DNA of 64,000 nucleotides from Gammaproteobacteria bacterium (GTDB taxonomy: Bacteria > Pseudomonadota > Gammaproteobacteria > Burkholderiales > Rhodocyclaceae), in NCBI GenBank assembly GCA_029289265.1, contig JARFTX010000002.1, positions 1-64,000 of the forward strand, read 5' to 3'. Under the pieces are notes generated by a model. That model did no database searches. It was not told where the DNA came from and was given only the letters and a program-made list of their open reading frames with translations. Position 1 is the stretch's first letter. Each line of letters begins with the position of its first letter. Position numbers and translations under genes: made by a program. Shown piece after piece: positions 25,049-34,008 of this stretch.

Positions 25049-25199
25049 CGAGCTTCGGCGGACGGGCCGCGGTTGAAAAAAACGTTAGATTTTACCACGC
25101 CCCCTGCTCTCAGCCGCCCCCTGTGAACAGGTCCCGACAATCGTGGCAGCGGCCTCGAGACCCGCGCCTCTGCTCGACCACCGGCTTACGCCCCGGGCA

Positions 25200-25229
25200 T
25201 TGTGGCCTGCGGATCACGTGTGCTTAAAT
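25200..25229 (+). promoter_or_regulatory. Candidate promoter of the first OmpA-family gene
   Basis: TTGTGG and TTAAAT are 18 bases apart, about 60 bases upstream of the start codon, in the divergent spacer between gyrA and the ompA-like gene. The message would have a leader of roughly 55 bases with an AGGGAG Shine-Dalgarno. Confidence 0.45.
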
Positions 25230-25291
25230 CGGGGCGCAGCCTCGATATCAACAGAAACGCAGGCAAAACCAGCCATAGGGAGAACATCAAT

Positions 25292-26005
25292 ATGAAGAAT
25301 CTGCTTACGCGCACGCTGATTGCAGGCACGGCCGTCCTCGCCGCCGTCGCCGCAGCCCAGGCCAACGATGTGGTCGTGGACCGACAGGGCGAGGTCCCCT
25401 ACGTCGTCGATGCGCGCAATGTCGTCGCGCGAAGCGGCGCTGGCCTGTGCTGGCGCACCGGCTACTGGAGCCCGGCGGCAGCCGGAACCGCCATGGCGGG
25501 CGAATTCCCGGCCGGATGCGCTTGCGATGCCGATCTCGTGCCTTCCGACAAGTGTGTGGCGCCTGTAGCGGCTGCTCCGGCGCCTGCGCCCGCCCCGGCG
25601 CCGGCACCTGCACCAGCTCCGACCACCGTCACCCTTTCCGCCCAGGCCTTGTTCGGCTTCGACAAGGCTGTGCTGACCCCGGCCGGCAAGGCCGCCATTG
25701 ACGCCGAAGTGCTGTCGCGCCTGTCGGAAGTCGGCGAACTGCAGATGGTCACGATCGAAGGTCATACCGACCGCATCGGCTCCCACCCCTACAACCAGGC
25801 CCTCTCGGAGCGCCGCGCCATGGCCGTCAAGGCCTATCTCGTCGAGAAGGGCATCAGCACCGACCTGATCGACACCATCGGCTATGGCAAGACCAGCCCT
25901 GTTCCCGGGGTGAGCTGCCCCGACACGCTCACGCGCTCGCAACTCATCGCCTGCCTCGAGCCCCATCGTCGCGTCGTGGTTCAAATCCGGGCCAAGGCGC
26001 GATAA
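25292..26005 (+). CDS. OmpA-family outer-membrane protein, paralogue 1
   Basis: A 237-aa protein. Residues 1-24 are a signal peptide ending AAAQA. Next is a conserved Cys-containing module (DVVVD...VPYVVDARNVVARSG.GLCWRTGYWSP, about 25-88) and an Ala-Pro linker (about 95-110). The rest is an OmpA C-terminal peptidoglycan-binding domain with GHTDRIGS and NQALSERRA. It lacks the eight-strand OmpA barrel. It probably tethers the envelope to peptidoglycan. A near copy lies at 27517-28236, beyond the deaminase gene. Confidence 0.9.
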   Translation: MKNLLTRTLIAGTAVLAAVAAAQANDVVVDRQGEVPYVVDARNVVARSGAGLCWRTGYWSPAAAGTAMAGEFPAGCACDADLVPSDKCVAPVAAAPAPAPAPAPAPAPAPTTVTLSAQALFGFDKAVLTPAGKAAIDAEVLSRLSEVGELQMVTIEGHTDRIGSHPYNQALSERRAMAVKAYLVEKGISTDLIDTIGYGKTSPVPGVSCPDTLTRSQLIACLEPHRRVVVQIRAKAR

Positions 26006-26025
26006 ATTCGCGGCACGCCATCGGC

Positions 26026-26051
26026 AACCCCGCCCTCGGGCGGGGTTTTTT
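26026..26051 (+). terminator. Terminator of ompA-like gene 1
   Basis: CCCCGCC-CTCG-GGCGGGG followed by six T residues, 22 bases past the stop codon. The next gene starts 26 bases later, so it needs read-through or a promoter within this short gap. Confidence 0.92.
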
Positions 26052-26076
26052 GTCTCTGCGACCCCGGAACAAACCC

Positions 26077-27396
26077 ATGACCGAAGCCATCGACCGCCTG
26101 ATCAATGCTCGCTGGGTCGTCCCCATGGAGCCTGACCACCTGGTGCTGGAACACCACAGCGTCGCCATCCGCGCCGGCAGGATCGTCGCCGTTCTGCCTC
26201 AGTCCGAGGCCCGCACCCGCTTCCTCGCGGCCGAGTCGATCGAACTGCCCGAGCACGTGCTGATTCCAGGCCTGATCAATCTTCACGTCCACTGCGCGAT
26301 GTCGCTGATGCGCGGCATCGCCGACGATCTGCCGCTCATGCAGTGGCTCCAGACGGCGATCTGGCCAGCGGAGGCAAAGCACGTCTCCCATGCCTTCGTG
26401 CGCGACGGCACGCTGCTCGCTGCGGCCGAGATGCTGCGCGGCGGCATCACGACCTGCAACGACATGTATTTCCATCCCGACGCGGTCGCCGAGGCGCTCG
26501 ACCAGGCCGGCATGCGCGCCGTCATCGGAATGCCGGTGCTCGAGTTCCCGACCCCGTATGCCGCCAGCATAGACGAGTACTTCCGCAAAGGACTCGCGGC
26601 GCGCGACCAATGGCGCGGGCACCCACGCCTCGCGTTCGCGCTTGCCCCCCATGCCCCCTACACGGTCGGCAACGACGCGCTGGAGCGCGTCGCCAGTCTC
26701 GCCGCCGAGCTCGACGCACCGATCCACATTCACATACACGAGACGGAACAGGAAATCGCCGATTCGCTTGTCCAGCACGGTGAGCGTCCGATCGCGCGGC
26801 TCGGCCGCCTGGGCGTCCTGGGACCAGCCATGATCGGCGTGCACGCCGTACATCTCGACCGCCACGACATCGAGATGCTCACCCACTTCAATTGCAGCGT
26901 TGCCCATTGTCCAAGCTCGAACATGAAGCTCGCCAGCGGCGTCGCGCCGATATGGCCTCTGCTTCAAGCCGGGCTGAGAGTCGGCCTGGGCACCGACGGA
27001 GCGGCCAGCAACAATCGTCTCGACCTGTTTCAGGAAATGCGCCAGGCCGCCCTGCTTGCCAAGGTAGCGACAAAGGATGCGACGGCCGTTCCCGCGTTCA
27101 CGGCACTCCGGATGGCCACCGCAGACGCCGCGCACGCGCTGGGCATGCAGAATGTGATAGGCTCGATCACGCCAGGAAAGCAGGCGGACCTTTGCGCGGT
27201 CGCGCTGCAGGCGGTGGAGACGCGGCCCTGCTTCGATCCCGTTTCGCATCTGGTCTTCGTCGCCGGCCGTGAGCATGTCTCGCACGTCTGGGTGGGTGGC
27301 GAAGTGCGTGTCACCAATGGCACACTGATGTTGCAAAACAGCAACAACGAATTGCTCGCAATCTCATCAGTGTGGCAAAGTAAGCTAGTGTGCTGA
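26077..27396 (+). CDS. mtaD: S-adenosylhomocysteine / 5-methylthioadenosine deaminase (TRZ/ATZ amidohydrolase)
   Basis: A 439-aa amidohydrolase starting MTEAIDRLINARWVVPMEPD. Metal ligands are visible in NLHVHCAMSLMRG, HAPYTV, the HIHIHETEQE strand, GVHAVHL and GTDGAASNNRLD, the order seen in the MtaD/SsnA group. It probably deaminates SAH, MTA or a related adenosine thioether; the exact substrate cannot be read from sequence. It sits immediately before ompA-like gene 2 and ubiG, a SAM-dependent methyltransferase that releases SAH. Confidence 0.85.
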   Translation: MTEAIDRLINARWVVPMEPDHLVLEHHSVAIRAGRIVAVLPQSEARTRFLAAESIELPEHVLIPGLINLHVHCAMSLMRGIADDLPLMQWLQTAIWPAEAKHVSHAFVRDGTLLAAAEMLRGGITTCNDMYFHPDAVAEALDQAGMRAVIGMPVLEFPTPYAASIDEYFRKGLAARDQWRGHPRLAFALAPHAPYTVGNDALERVASLAAELDAPIHIHIHETEQEIADSLVQHGERPIARLGRLGVLGPAMIGVHAVHLDRHDIEMLTHFNCSVAHCPSSNMKLASGVAPIWPLLQAGLRVGLGTDGAASNNRLDLFQEMRQAALLAKVATKDATAVPAFTALRMATADAAHALGMQNVIGSITPGKQADLCAVALQAVETRPCFDPVSHLVFVAGREHVSHVWVGGEVRVTNGTLMLQNSNNELLAISSVWQSKLVC

Positions 27397-27470
27397 TTAG
27401 GCCGGTGTGCTAATAATAAACTGTGCGCGTTTGCCGGCTGGCAAACGGTCGGCCGCAGAGTGCTAACTGA
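27388..27470 (+). promoter_or_regulatory. Direct repeats and hairpin upstream of ompA-like gene 2
   Basis: Two direct repeats GTGTGCTGATTA (27388-27399) and GTGTGCTAATAA (27405-27416), a related GAGTGCTAACTGA (27458-27470), and a perfect hairpin CGTTTGCC-GGCT-GGCAAACG (27428-27447) fill the 120-base spacer. The AT-rich TAATAATAAACT is a possible -10 region. The repeats look like regulator sites and the hairpin may shield the mRNA 5' end; both roles are inferred. Confidence 0.35.
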
Positions 27471-27516
27471 AGCGTTTTTCGCAGTTTTGGTAACTCATCC
27501 CTTCGACGAGGACAAC

Positions 27517-28236
27517 ATGATCAAACAGACCAAGAAGCAGATGTTCCTACTGGCTGCGATTGCATCGCTGGCCTTCACCGCTGCCCCCAGCGCCCTTGCC
27601 CAAACCCAGGACGTGGTCGTGGACCCCGCCGGCGTGGTGCCTTACGTCATCGATGCGCGCAACGTCGTCGCCCGCAGCGGCACCGGCCTGTGCTGGCGTA
27701 CCGGCTACTGGAGCCCCGCTGCAGCCGAGACCGCGATGGCCGGCGAGTTTCCGGTTGGCTGCCAGTGCGATTCCGACATCGTTCCCGCCGACAAGTGCAC
27801 GAAGGTAGCCGAGGCCCCGGCCCCCGCGCCCGCCCCGGCCCCCGCGCCGCGCCCGACTGCCGAGAAGGTCCAGCTCTCGGCTGACGCGCTGTTCGACTTC
27901 GACAAGGCCGTGCTCAAGCCGGAAGGCATGCAGCGTCTGGACCAGCTGGCCGAGCAAGCGAAGGCCCTGCGTCTCGAGGTCATCCTGGCCGTCGGTCACA
28001 CCGACCGCATCGGTAGCGACAGCTACAACCAGGCCCTGTCCGAGCGTCGCGCCGAAGCCGTCAAGGCCTATCTGGTGTCGCGCGGCATCGAAGCCAACCG
28101 CATCTACACCGAAGGCAAGGGCAAGACCCAGCCGGTGACCGGTACGCAGTGCGACAACGTGCGTGGCCGTGCCGCGCTGATCTCGTGCCTGCAGCCCGAC
28201 CGCCGCGTCGAGGTGGAAGTGATCGGTACCCGCTGA
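27517..28236 (+). CDS. OmpA-family outer-membrane protein, paralogue 2
   Basis: A 239-aa protein starting MIKQTKKQMFLLAAIASLAF, with GAGG six bases upstream. Its architecture equals that of paralogue 1: signal peptide ending SALAQ, a Cys-containing module (VPYVIDARNVVARSGTGLCW), an Ala-Pro linker, and an OmpA-like domain with GHTDRIGS and NQALSERRAEAVKAYL. The shared N-terminal module and linker show duplication of the same ancestor rather than convergence on the OmpA domain. Confidence 0.9.
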   Translation: MIKQTKKQMFLLAAIASLAFTAAPSALAQTQDVVVDPAGVVPYVIDARNVVARSGTGLCWRTGYWSPAAAETAMAGEFPVGCQCDSDIVPADKCTKVAEAPAPAPAPAPAPRPTAEKVQLSADALFDFDKAVLKPEGMQRLDQLAEQAKALRLEVILAVGHTDRIGSDSYNQALSERRAEAVKAYLVSRGIEANRIYTEGKGKTQPVTGTQCDNVRGRAALISCLQPDRRVEVEVIGTR

Positions 28237-28255
28237 TCCACTCGCACCGACGTAC

Positions 28256-28282
28256 AAAGCCCTGCCTCGGCGGGGCTTTTTC
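28256..28282 (+). terminator. Terminator of ompA-like gene 2
   Basis: AAGCCCTG-CCTCGG-CGGGGCTT, with one G-T pair, followed by five T residues, 20 bases past the stop codon. Confidence 0.88.
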
Positions 28283-28359
28283 ATTTTGACGAGCGCTGCC
28301 GGAACGGCCGGCCTCCATTTCGGTCGACTCGCATAGCTCATTACAACAAGACCACACGC

Positions 28360-29061
28360 ATGAATACCAACGCTGATCCTGCCGAACTGCAGAAATTCAG
28401 TGACCTTGCCCATCGCTGGTGGGACCCGGCTTCCGAATTCAAACCGCTGCACGACATCAACCCTTTGCGCCTGGGCTGGATCGACGGCATTGCACCGCTT
28501 GCCGGCCAGCGCGTCGTCGACATCGGCTGCGGCGGCGGCATCCTGTCCGAAGGCATGGCCGCCCTCGGCGCAGCGGTGACGGGCATCGACCTGTCGGAAA
28601 AAGCGCTCGGGGTCGCGCGGCTGCATTTGTTCGAAAGCGGCCTGACGGTCGACTACCGCCATGTCAGCGCCGAGCAGCTCGCGGCAGAGCATCCCGGCGA
28701 GTTCGACGTCGTCACCTGCCTGGAGATGCTCGAACACGTCCCGGATCCGTCGAGCACCGTCGCGGCCTGCGCGCAACTCGTCAAGCCGGGTGGGCACGTG
28801 TTCTTCTCGACGCTCAATCGCAATGCCAAGGCCTACCTGCTCGCCGTGATCGGCGCCGAGTACGTCCTGAAAATGCTGCCCAAGGGCACCCACGATTACG
28901 AGAAATTCATCAAGCCCTCGGAGCTCTCGCGCTACTGCCGGCAGGCCGGACTCGACACCGTCGACTTGATCGGCATGAGCTACAACCCGTTCTCGCGTAC
29001 CTATTCGCTCGGACGCGACACCGACGTCAACTATCTGCTCCACGCGACGCGCCCGGCCTGA
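28360..29061 (+). CDS. ubiG: Ubiquinone biosynthesis O-methyltransferase UbiG
   Basis: A 233-aa class I SAM methyltransferase. It has the UbiG N terminus ([19 protein letters not shown]), SAM motif [17 protein letters not shown] and the post-motif [11 protein letters not shown]. It performs both O-methylations in ubiquinone synthesis at the inner membrane. In related genomes gph usually follows; here ssrA follows instead. Confidence 0.96.
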   Translation: MNTNADPAELQKFSDLAHRWWDPASEFKPLHDINPLRLGWIDGIAPLAGQRVVDIGCGGGILSEGMAALGAAVTGIDLSEKALGVARLHLFESGLTVDYRHVSAEQLAAEHPGEFDVVTCLEMLEHVPDPSSTVAACAQLVKPGGHVFFSTLNRNAKAYLLAVIGAEYVLKMLPKGTHDYEKFIKPSELSRYCRQAGLDTVDLIGMSYNPFSRTYSLGRDTDVNYLLHATRPA

Positions 29062-29220
29062 CGGCGCCCTGGTCGACGTCCAAGGCACCGCCCCCGGCGC
29101 GGGGGGGCAGTAACGGTGCCGACGCGCGCCGGGAACTCCCCTCGCCGCTCGCTCTCTGAGCGTGGTAGGATGGGGGTGCTTGAAATACCCGAGGGCGTCA
29201 CCATATCGGTAATACTTCGA

Positions 29221-29597
29221 GGGGCCGACCTGGCTTCGACGTGGGTCGCGAAGCAGTTCAGTGCATACCGAGGACCAGTGACCTCGTTAATCCATCTGGA
29301 AAACCATAAACGCCAACGACAAGCGTTTCGCACTCGCCGCTTAATCCCGGTGGGCGCTGCACCGGCAGGTCTCTGGGCCGGATGGAGCTAGCGTAAGCCA
29401 GTTCCTTGCAGTGTCATTTACAGAGACTCGCGCGTAGCGCCGGGTTACTTGGCGCGACAGCTAAAGGTAAGGTAACTCGCCCCTGTCCGGCCTGCCGATC
29501 GGCTAAGGCAAGGGTCAAATCAAATTGATCGGATAAGTATGTAGAACTGACTGTAGAGGGCTTGCGGACGGGGGTTCGATTCCCCCCGGCTCCACCA
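29221..29597 (+). ncRNA. ssrA: Transfer-messenger RNA (tmRNA)
   Basis: It begins GGGGCCGACCTGGCTTCGACG and ends with the tRNA-like GGACGGGGGTTCGATTCCCC...CTCCACCA. The tag reading frame runs from the GCC resume codon at 29312 to TAA at 29342-29344 and encodes ANDKRFALAA. It rescues stalled ribosomes and marks nascent chains for proteolysis. A TAATAC -10-like hexamer lies six bases upstream of the 5' end; the -35 is unclear. Its 3' end is a frequent island insertion site and marks the left edge of the accessory block here. Confidence 0.97.
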
Positions 29598-29601
29598 ACA
29601 C

Positions 29602-29636
29602 AAAGGGTCTGGATAGTCTCCAGGCCCTTTTCTTTT
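29602..29636 (+). terminator. Terminator after ssrA
   Basis: AAAGGGTCTGGA / TCCAGGCCCTTT with a five-base loop and one mismatch, followed by TTCTTTTCT, five bases beyond the tmRNA CCA end. Confidence 0.85.
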
Positions 29637-29921
29637 CTCGCGAAACCTTGCGTGGCGTGAGCCCTCGGGCGGCTGCCCGGCGGGCGACGACGCCCCCAGG
29701 TGCGCCGACAAGCCACTCTCCCCGCCTGCCCAGTCACCTTTCTCGGTCTGCCCCGCGGAAGGTAGCGAGGCTCATACCCTTTATCTGCAGGGTGAGCCTG
29801 AACGAATCGGGGCGACGAGATCTGCGGTCACCCCATTTGCTGCACGCCAAGAAATCGTACTTCGCACACAGATGATATGCCTGCGTGATAGCATCCTATT
29901 AACACAACGGGAAACCCAAGC

Positions 29922-30255
29922 ATGCGCACAGTGATTGGCATCCGTCCGCCCAAATCCGGCCGTCGGGCGGTCGATGACGCCAACGGCCCCACGCCCACCG
30001 TCTGGTTCGATTCCTGGCGGCAGTTGGCCGGTTTGCTATCGGACGAAAACCGGGCGCTGCTACGCCTGATCAAGGAGAAGCAACCCCGCACCGTGCTGGA
30101 GTTAGCCGATTGGTCCGGTCGCGCAGCCAGTAACCTGTCACGCACCCTGCGGCACCTGGAGCGCCACGGCCTGGTCAAGCTGCACCCGCAGCCCGGACAC
30201 CCGCGCCGTGCGCCCGGAAGCGCTGGCTACCGAGTTTCTGGTCATGCTGGATTGA
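29922..30255 (+). pseudogene. HTH (MarR-like) regulator with a C-terminal frameshift
   Basis: Starting at 29922, MRTVIGIRPPKSGRRAVDD leads to VWFDSWRQLAGLLSDENR and a winged-helix core (TVLELADWSGRAASNLSRTL), resembling small HVO_A0114-type HTH proteins. After GHP (near 30200) the frame runs into a Pro/Gly-rich tail and stops at 30275. The +1 frame instead gives VRPEALATEFLVMLD and stops at 30255, which looks like the true C terminus. Removing one base from the CCC run near 30201-30203 restores a 110-aa protein. The DNA-binding core is intact, so the product might still act. A sequencing error is an alternative. Confidence 0.6.
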
Positions 30256-30296
30256 TGGAGAACAACAATGAATAGAAGCCTGCAGGAGTGCGCGGT

Positions 30297-31934
30297 TTGA
30301 CCCAGGAAGGCCAACTCCTCGACCAAAAATCCTTGCGGTCCATGATCGGCAGGAGCGCCGACTGGAACGAACTGGTCAAGGATTGCATCGCCTTCGCCAA
30401 CGCGACGGGCGGTCGTCTGCTGCTCGGCATCGAGGACGGTCAGGACGAACCACCCGCAGATCAACAGATTCCTGCCGAGCTTCCGGACACCATCCGACGC
30501 AAGATCGCCGAGCGCAGCGTCAACGTAGCCGTGCTTCCGGATGTGGTGACCGCAGCCAATGGCGGGCAGTACATCAACCTTGCCATTCCCCGGGCCATCG
30601 CGGTGGCATCGACCACCGATGGCCGCTACTTCCTGCGCGTGGCCGACCAGAGCAAACCTGTCACGGGTGACGACGTGCTCCGGTTGGCGGCGGAGCGGGC
30701 CGCGCTGCCGTGGGAAACCCAGACCACACTGCAGGTGCCCAGATCAGCCACTGCCCCGGACAAGCTCGGCAAGCTGGTGAATGCACTGAGGGGATCGGAC
30801 CGGGTCAAGCCGTCCGTCAAGGAAAAGTCCGATGACGAGCTGCTCGACCATTACCAGCTCGCACAAGGTGGCTACCTGACTCACCTGGGCATCCTGTGTC
30901 TGGGGCAGCAGCATCAGCGTGCGCAGCTGACCACGGCACCGGTGATCCAGTTCATCAAGTACGACGAGCACGGCCAGAAGGTCAACAAGCTGGTGTGGGA
31001 CGACCACACCTTGAATCCGATGGAGCTGATCGAGGCCGTGTGGGTCGAGGTGCCCGACTTCCGCGAGCGCTACGAATTGCCGGATGGCCTGTACCGCCAG
31101 AACGTGCCCGCCTTCGACGAGGTGGTGGTACGCGAACTTCTGGTCAACGCGCTGGTGCATCGCCCCTATACCCAGCGCGGCGACATCTTCCTGAATCTGC
31201 ACCCGGACCGGCTGGAAGTGGTCAACCCGGGTCCGCTGCCGCTGGGCGTGACGCCGCAGAACGTGCTGCACACCACCGTGCGCCGCAACGAGCACCTGGC
31301 TCGTCTGTTCCACGACCTGAAGCTGATGGAGCGCGAAGGCAGCGGCTTCGACAAGATCTTCGAGGTGCTGCTGTCGCAGGGCCGCCCGGCGCCGGAGCTG
31401 ATAGAAACTCATGACCGCGTGCAGGTCACGGTACGCCGCCGCATTCTCAAGCCCGAAGTCATCGACTTCATTGCCAAGGCGGACCAGACCTACCAGCTCA
31501 CCCAGCGCGAACGCATCGCCCTGGGCCTGCTGGCGCAGCACGACGCCATGACCGCCCGCGAACTGGCCGCCGTATTGGAGCTGCCCTCGGTCGAGGCGCT
31601 GCAACCGTGGATCAAGCGGCTGCTGGAGTGGGATCTGATCCAGAGCGCAGGGCGCACGCAAGCCACGCGCTATTTCGTCGATCCGGGGCTGCTGCGCCAT
31701 CTCGATTTTGCCGGGGAGACTACCCTGAAGCGGATTGAGCCGCACCGCCTCGCGGCCCTGATTCTGGAAGACCTCAAGCGCTACCCCGAATCCGCGATCG
31801 GCGATATCCGCCAGCGCATCGGCAGCGAGATCCACCCCAGGCAGGTCAAGCGTGCGCTGGATGGCCTGGTCGACAAGGGCGAGGTGCGCTTTGAAGGTGA
31901 CAAGCGCTGGCGGCGCTACTGGGCGGTGTCATGA
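30297..31934 (+). CDS. AlbA_2 (Schlafen-type) ATP-binding protein with C-terminal winged helix
   Basis: About 545 aa. The N-terminal AlbA_2 domain (about 1-120) contains CIAFANATGGRLLLGIEDG. A central GHKL-like segment (VVRELLVNALVHRPYTQRGD and HPDRLEVVNPGPLP, about 275-330) resembles HATPase_c_4. Two winged-helix-like stretches follow (about 405-460 and 485-540). The TTG at 30297 is the likely start, with AGGAG eight bases upstream; the GTG at 30288 is too close to that site. Proteins of this type often accompany restriction or defence genes as regulators or effectors. It precedes the Mod gene by 358 bases. Confidence 0.82.
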   Translation: MTQEGQLLDQKSLRSMIGRSADWNELVKDCIAFANATGGRLLLGIEDGQDEPPADQQIPAELPDTIRRKIAERSVNVAVLPDVVTAANGGQYINLAIPRAIAVASTTDGRYFLRVADQSKPVTGDDVLRLAAERAALPWETQTTLQVPRSATAPDKLGKLVNALRGSDRVKPSVKEKSDDELLDHYQLAQGGYLTHLGILCLGQQHQRAQLTTAPVIQFIKYDEHGQKVNKLVWDDHTLNPMELIEAVWVEVPDFRERYELPDGLYRQNVPAFDEVVVRELLVNALVHRPYTQRGDIFLNLHPDRLEVVNPGPLPLGVTPQNVLHTTVRRNEHLARLFHDLKLMEREGSGFDKIFEVLLSQGRPAPELIETHDRVQVTVRRRILKPEVIDFIAKADQTYQLTQRERIALGLLAQHDAMTARELAAVLELPSVEALQPWIKRLLEWDLIQSAGRTQATRYFVDPGLLRHLDFAGETTLKRIEPHRLAALILEDLKRYPESAIGDIRQRIGSEIHPRQVKRALDGLVDKGEVRFEGDKRWRRYWAVS

Positions 31935-32292
31935 CAAGGCTATCGGACAACCTGTGCCCTATCGGCAATAGCCGGGCGATAGAAAATGGGCGATACACCG
32001 GCGCAGACCAAATAAATCAACGCCTTATATCGATCACCGCAGGTGCGGCATGGTCGATAGCCGCAAGGCCGAACCCAGTGCAGTCCAGTGGCGTGCCATC
32101 GCCTGCCAGGAGGCAGCCCGTGATGGAGGCGCAGAAAAAACAAAGGCCGCTGATTCGCTACGCGGGTTCAGCGGCCGAAACCTCGATAGGTCCAAAGCCG
32201 ATAGGCAGTGAACTCAGCGCGAGAGCGTATCCCGAACGGCCTGTATGTCAAGCCAGGCTGGCCTTGGCCCAAGAACAGCAACGAGACCCTGC
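31935..32292. promoter_or_regulatory. Spacer with clustered CTATCG/CGATAG hexamers
   Basis: No convincing gene is present; a 124-codon open frame from 31931 has no recognisable features. The spacer holds CTATCGG at 31940 and 31959 and the reverse complement CGATAG at 31977, 32055, 32184 and 32199, the last two as CGATAGG. Near matches are CGATAC at 31991 and TATCGATC at 32028. Six exact copies in under 300 bases is far above chance. This lies immediately upstream of the Mod operon and is a plausible operator array for the adjacent regulator or AlbA protein. It could instead be a decayed repetitive coding tail. Confidence 0.45.
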
Positions 32293-34005
32293 ATGCCTAC
32301 GTTGAACTGGATCGGCAAAGAAGCCGTCGTCAAACACCACAAAGAAGTACCGTTCCGCCTGCTGGAGCCCGTGCCGGAGCTGTCCTGCGGCGATGCCGAC
32401 AGCGGCAACCTGATCGTGCAAGGCGACAACCTGCACGCGCTCAAGGCCCTGCTGCCCCGCTACGCCGGGCAGGTGAAGTGCATCTACATCGACCCGCCCT
32501 ACAACACCGGCAACGAGGGCTGGGTCTACAACGACAACGTCAACAGCCCGGAGATTCGCAAGTGGCTGGGCGAGGTGGTCGGCAAGGAAGGCGAGACGCT
32601 GGATCGGCACGACCGCTGGCTGTGCATGATGTACCCGCGCCTGGTGCTGCTGAAGCAGTTTCTGCGCGAGGACGGGGCGATCTTCGTGTCTATCGACGAC
32701 AACGAGGTCGGTAACCTGCAAGCCCTGATGCGCGAGGTCTTTGGCGCCACGAACGAGGTCGCCACCATCGTCTGGGAGAAGGGTAAGAAGGGCGACTCGA
32801 AGCTCGTATCCGTCACGCACGAATACATCGTCGCCTTTGCGCGCAACAAGGCTCTGCTCAAGGAACGAAAGGTCCGATGGAGACGCAAGAAGCCTGGCGT
32901 CGACGCTGTGCTGGAGCACTACGAAGGCTTGCGGAAGAAGCATGGTGACAACCACGCCACGATCCGAAAGGAGATGATGGCTTGGTACCGGGCGCTGCCC
33001 AAGGGTGATCCGCGCAAGGGGCACAAACACTACAACTGGTCCGACAAGCGCGGGCTCTACTTCGCGGCGGACTTTGCAGGCCCTGATGACGGCCGCGAGA
33101 ACCGCCCGCGCTATCCAATCCTGCACCCCGTCACCCAGCAGCCCTGCGCCGTGCCCTCGACCGGCTGGCGGTGGGAAGAGGACACCACGAGAGCCGCGCT
33201 GGCTGAGGACCCGCCACGCATTCACTTCGGCAACAACCACACGACGATTCCGAACCGCAAGAGCTACCTGTTCGAGATCGACGAAGAGCCGATGATGAGC
33301 GTGTTCTACAAGGACGGGCGGGCGGCGACGCTGGAGGTCGAAGCGATCCTTGGCGCGGGGGCGTTTCCGTTCCCGAAGGACTCCGAGGTCATTGCTGATC
33401 TGGTGGGCATGGTGGTCGAGCCCGGTGACCTCGTACTCGATAGCTTTGGCGGCTCCGGCACCACGGCGCACGCGGTGCTCAGGTTGAATCAGCACTTGAA
33501 GGAGCCCGTTCGCTTCATCCTCGTCGAACTCAACGACGACGTGGCACGGAACAAGACGCGCGAGCGCGTCCGAAAGGCCATCGAGGGCTACACGCCGCTC
33601 GCCGGCAAGAAGCGAGTCCCGGTCGAAGGCCTCGGCGGTGGCTTCCAGTTCTGCCGCCTCTCGGCGGAACCGCTGTTTGATGCCGAGGGCCAGATCCGTC
33701 GCGACGTGACCTTTGCTCAACTGGCCGAGTTCGTCTGGTTCGCCGAGACCGGCACCGGCTTTACGGGCAAGGCTGACTCGCCGCTGCTCGGGGTGCACGA
33801 GGGCCGCGCGATTTACCTGCTCTACAACGGCATCCTCAAGGACCGGTCGGTCGCGGGCGGCAACGTGCTCACCGGCCCGGTGTTCGATGTGCTGCCGAGG
33901 TTCGCCGGCCCCAAAGTGATCTATGCCGCCGCCAATCGCATGGGTGGCCGCGCGTCACGCGAGGGCATCACCTTCAAGCAAACCCCCTACGCGCTGGAGG
34001 TGTAA
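32293..34005 (+). CDS. Type III-like (beta-class) DNA adenine methyltransferase, Mod
   Basis: A 570-aa N6-adenine methyltransferase starting MPTLNWIGKEAVVKHHKEVP. The catalytic DPPY (67-70, in YIDPPYNTGNEG) precedes the SAM-binding DSFGGSGTT (383-391), the order of beta-class Mod enzymes. The 230 or so residues between hold the presumed target-recognition domain, and DNHATIRKEM-type stretches there are lineage-specific. It should methylate one strand of a short asymmetric site and mark self DNA. The stop is 3 bases before the kinase start, so it opens a six-gene operon with the Res-like helicase at 34745. Confidence 0.93.
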   Translation: MPTLNWIGKEAVVKHHKEVPFRLLEPVPELSCGDADSGNLIVQGDNLHALKALLPRYAGQVKCIYIDPPYNTGNEGWVYNDNVNSPEIRKWLGEVVGKEGETLDRHDRWLCMMYPRLVLLKQFLREDGAIFVSIDDNEVGNLQALMREVFGATNEVATIVWEKGKKGDSKLVSVTHEYIVAFARNKALLKERKVRWRRKKPGVDAVLEHYEGLRKKHGDNHATIRKEMMAWYRALPKGDPRKGHKHYNWSDKRGLYFAADFAGPDDGRENRPRYPILHPVTQQPCAVPSTGWRWEEDTTRAALAEDPPRIHFGNNHTTIPNRKSYLFEIDEEPMMSVFYKDGRAATLEVEAILGAGAFPFPKDSEVIADLVGMVVEPGDLVLDSFGGSGTTAHAVLRLNQHLKEPVRFILVELNDDVARNKTRERVRKAIEGYTPLAGKKRVPVEGLGGGFQFCRLSAEPLFDAEGQIRRDVTFAQLAEFVWFAETGTGFTGKADSPLLGVHEGRAIYLLYNGILKDRSVAGGNVLTGPVFDVLPRFAGPKVIYAAANRMGGRASREGITFKQTPYALEV

Positions 34006-34008
34006 GCA

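Noticed and set aside
31931-32305. A 124-codon frame starting at the AlbA-type gene stop (ATGA overlap)
   Set aside because: The overlap is suggestive, but the sequence shows no domain, overlaps the Mod start and contains the hexamer cluster; it is kept as a spacer.
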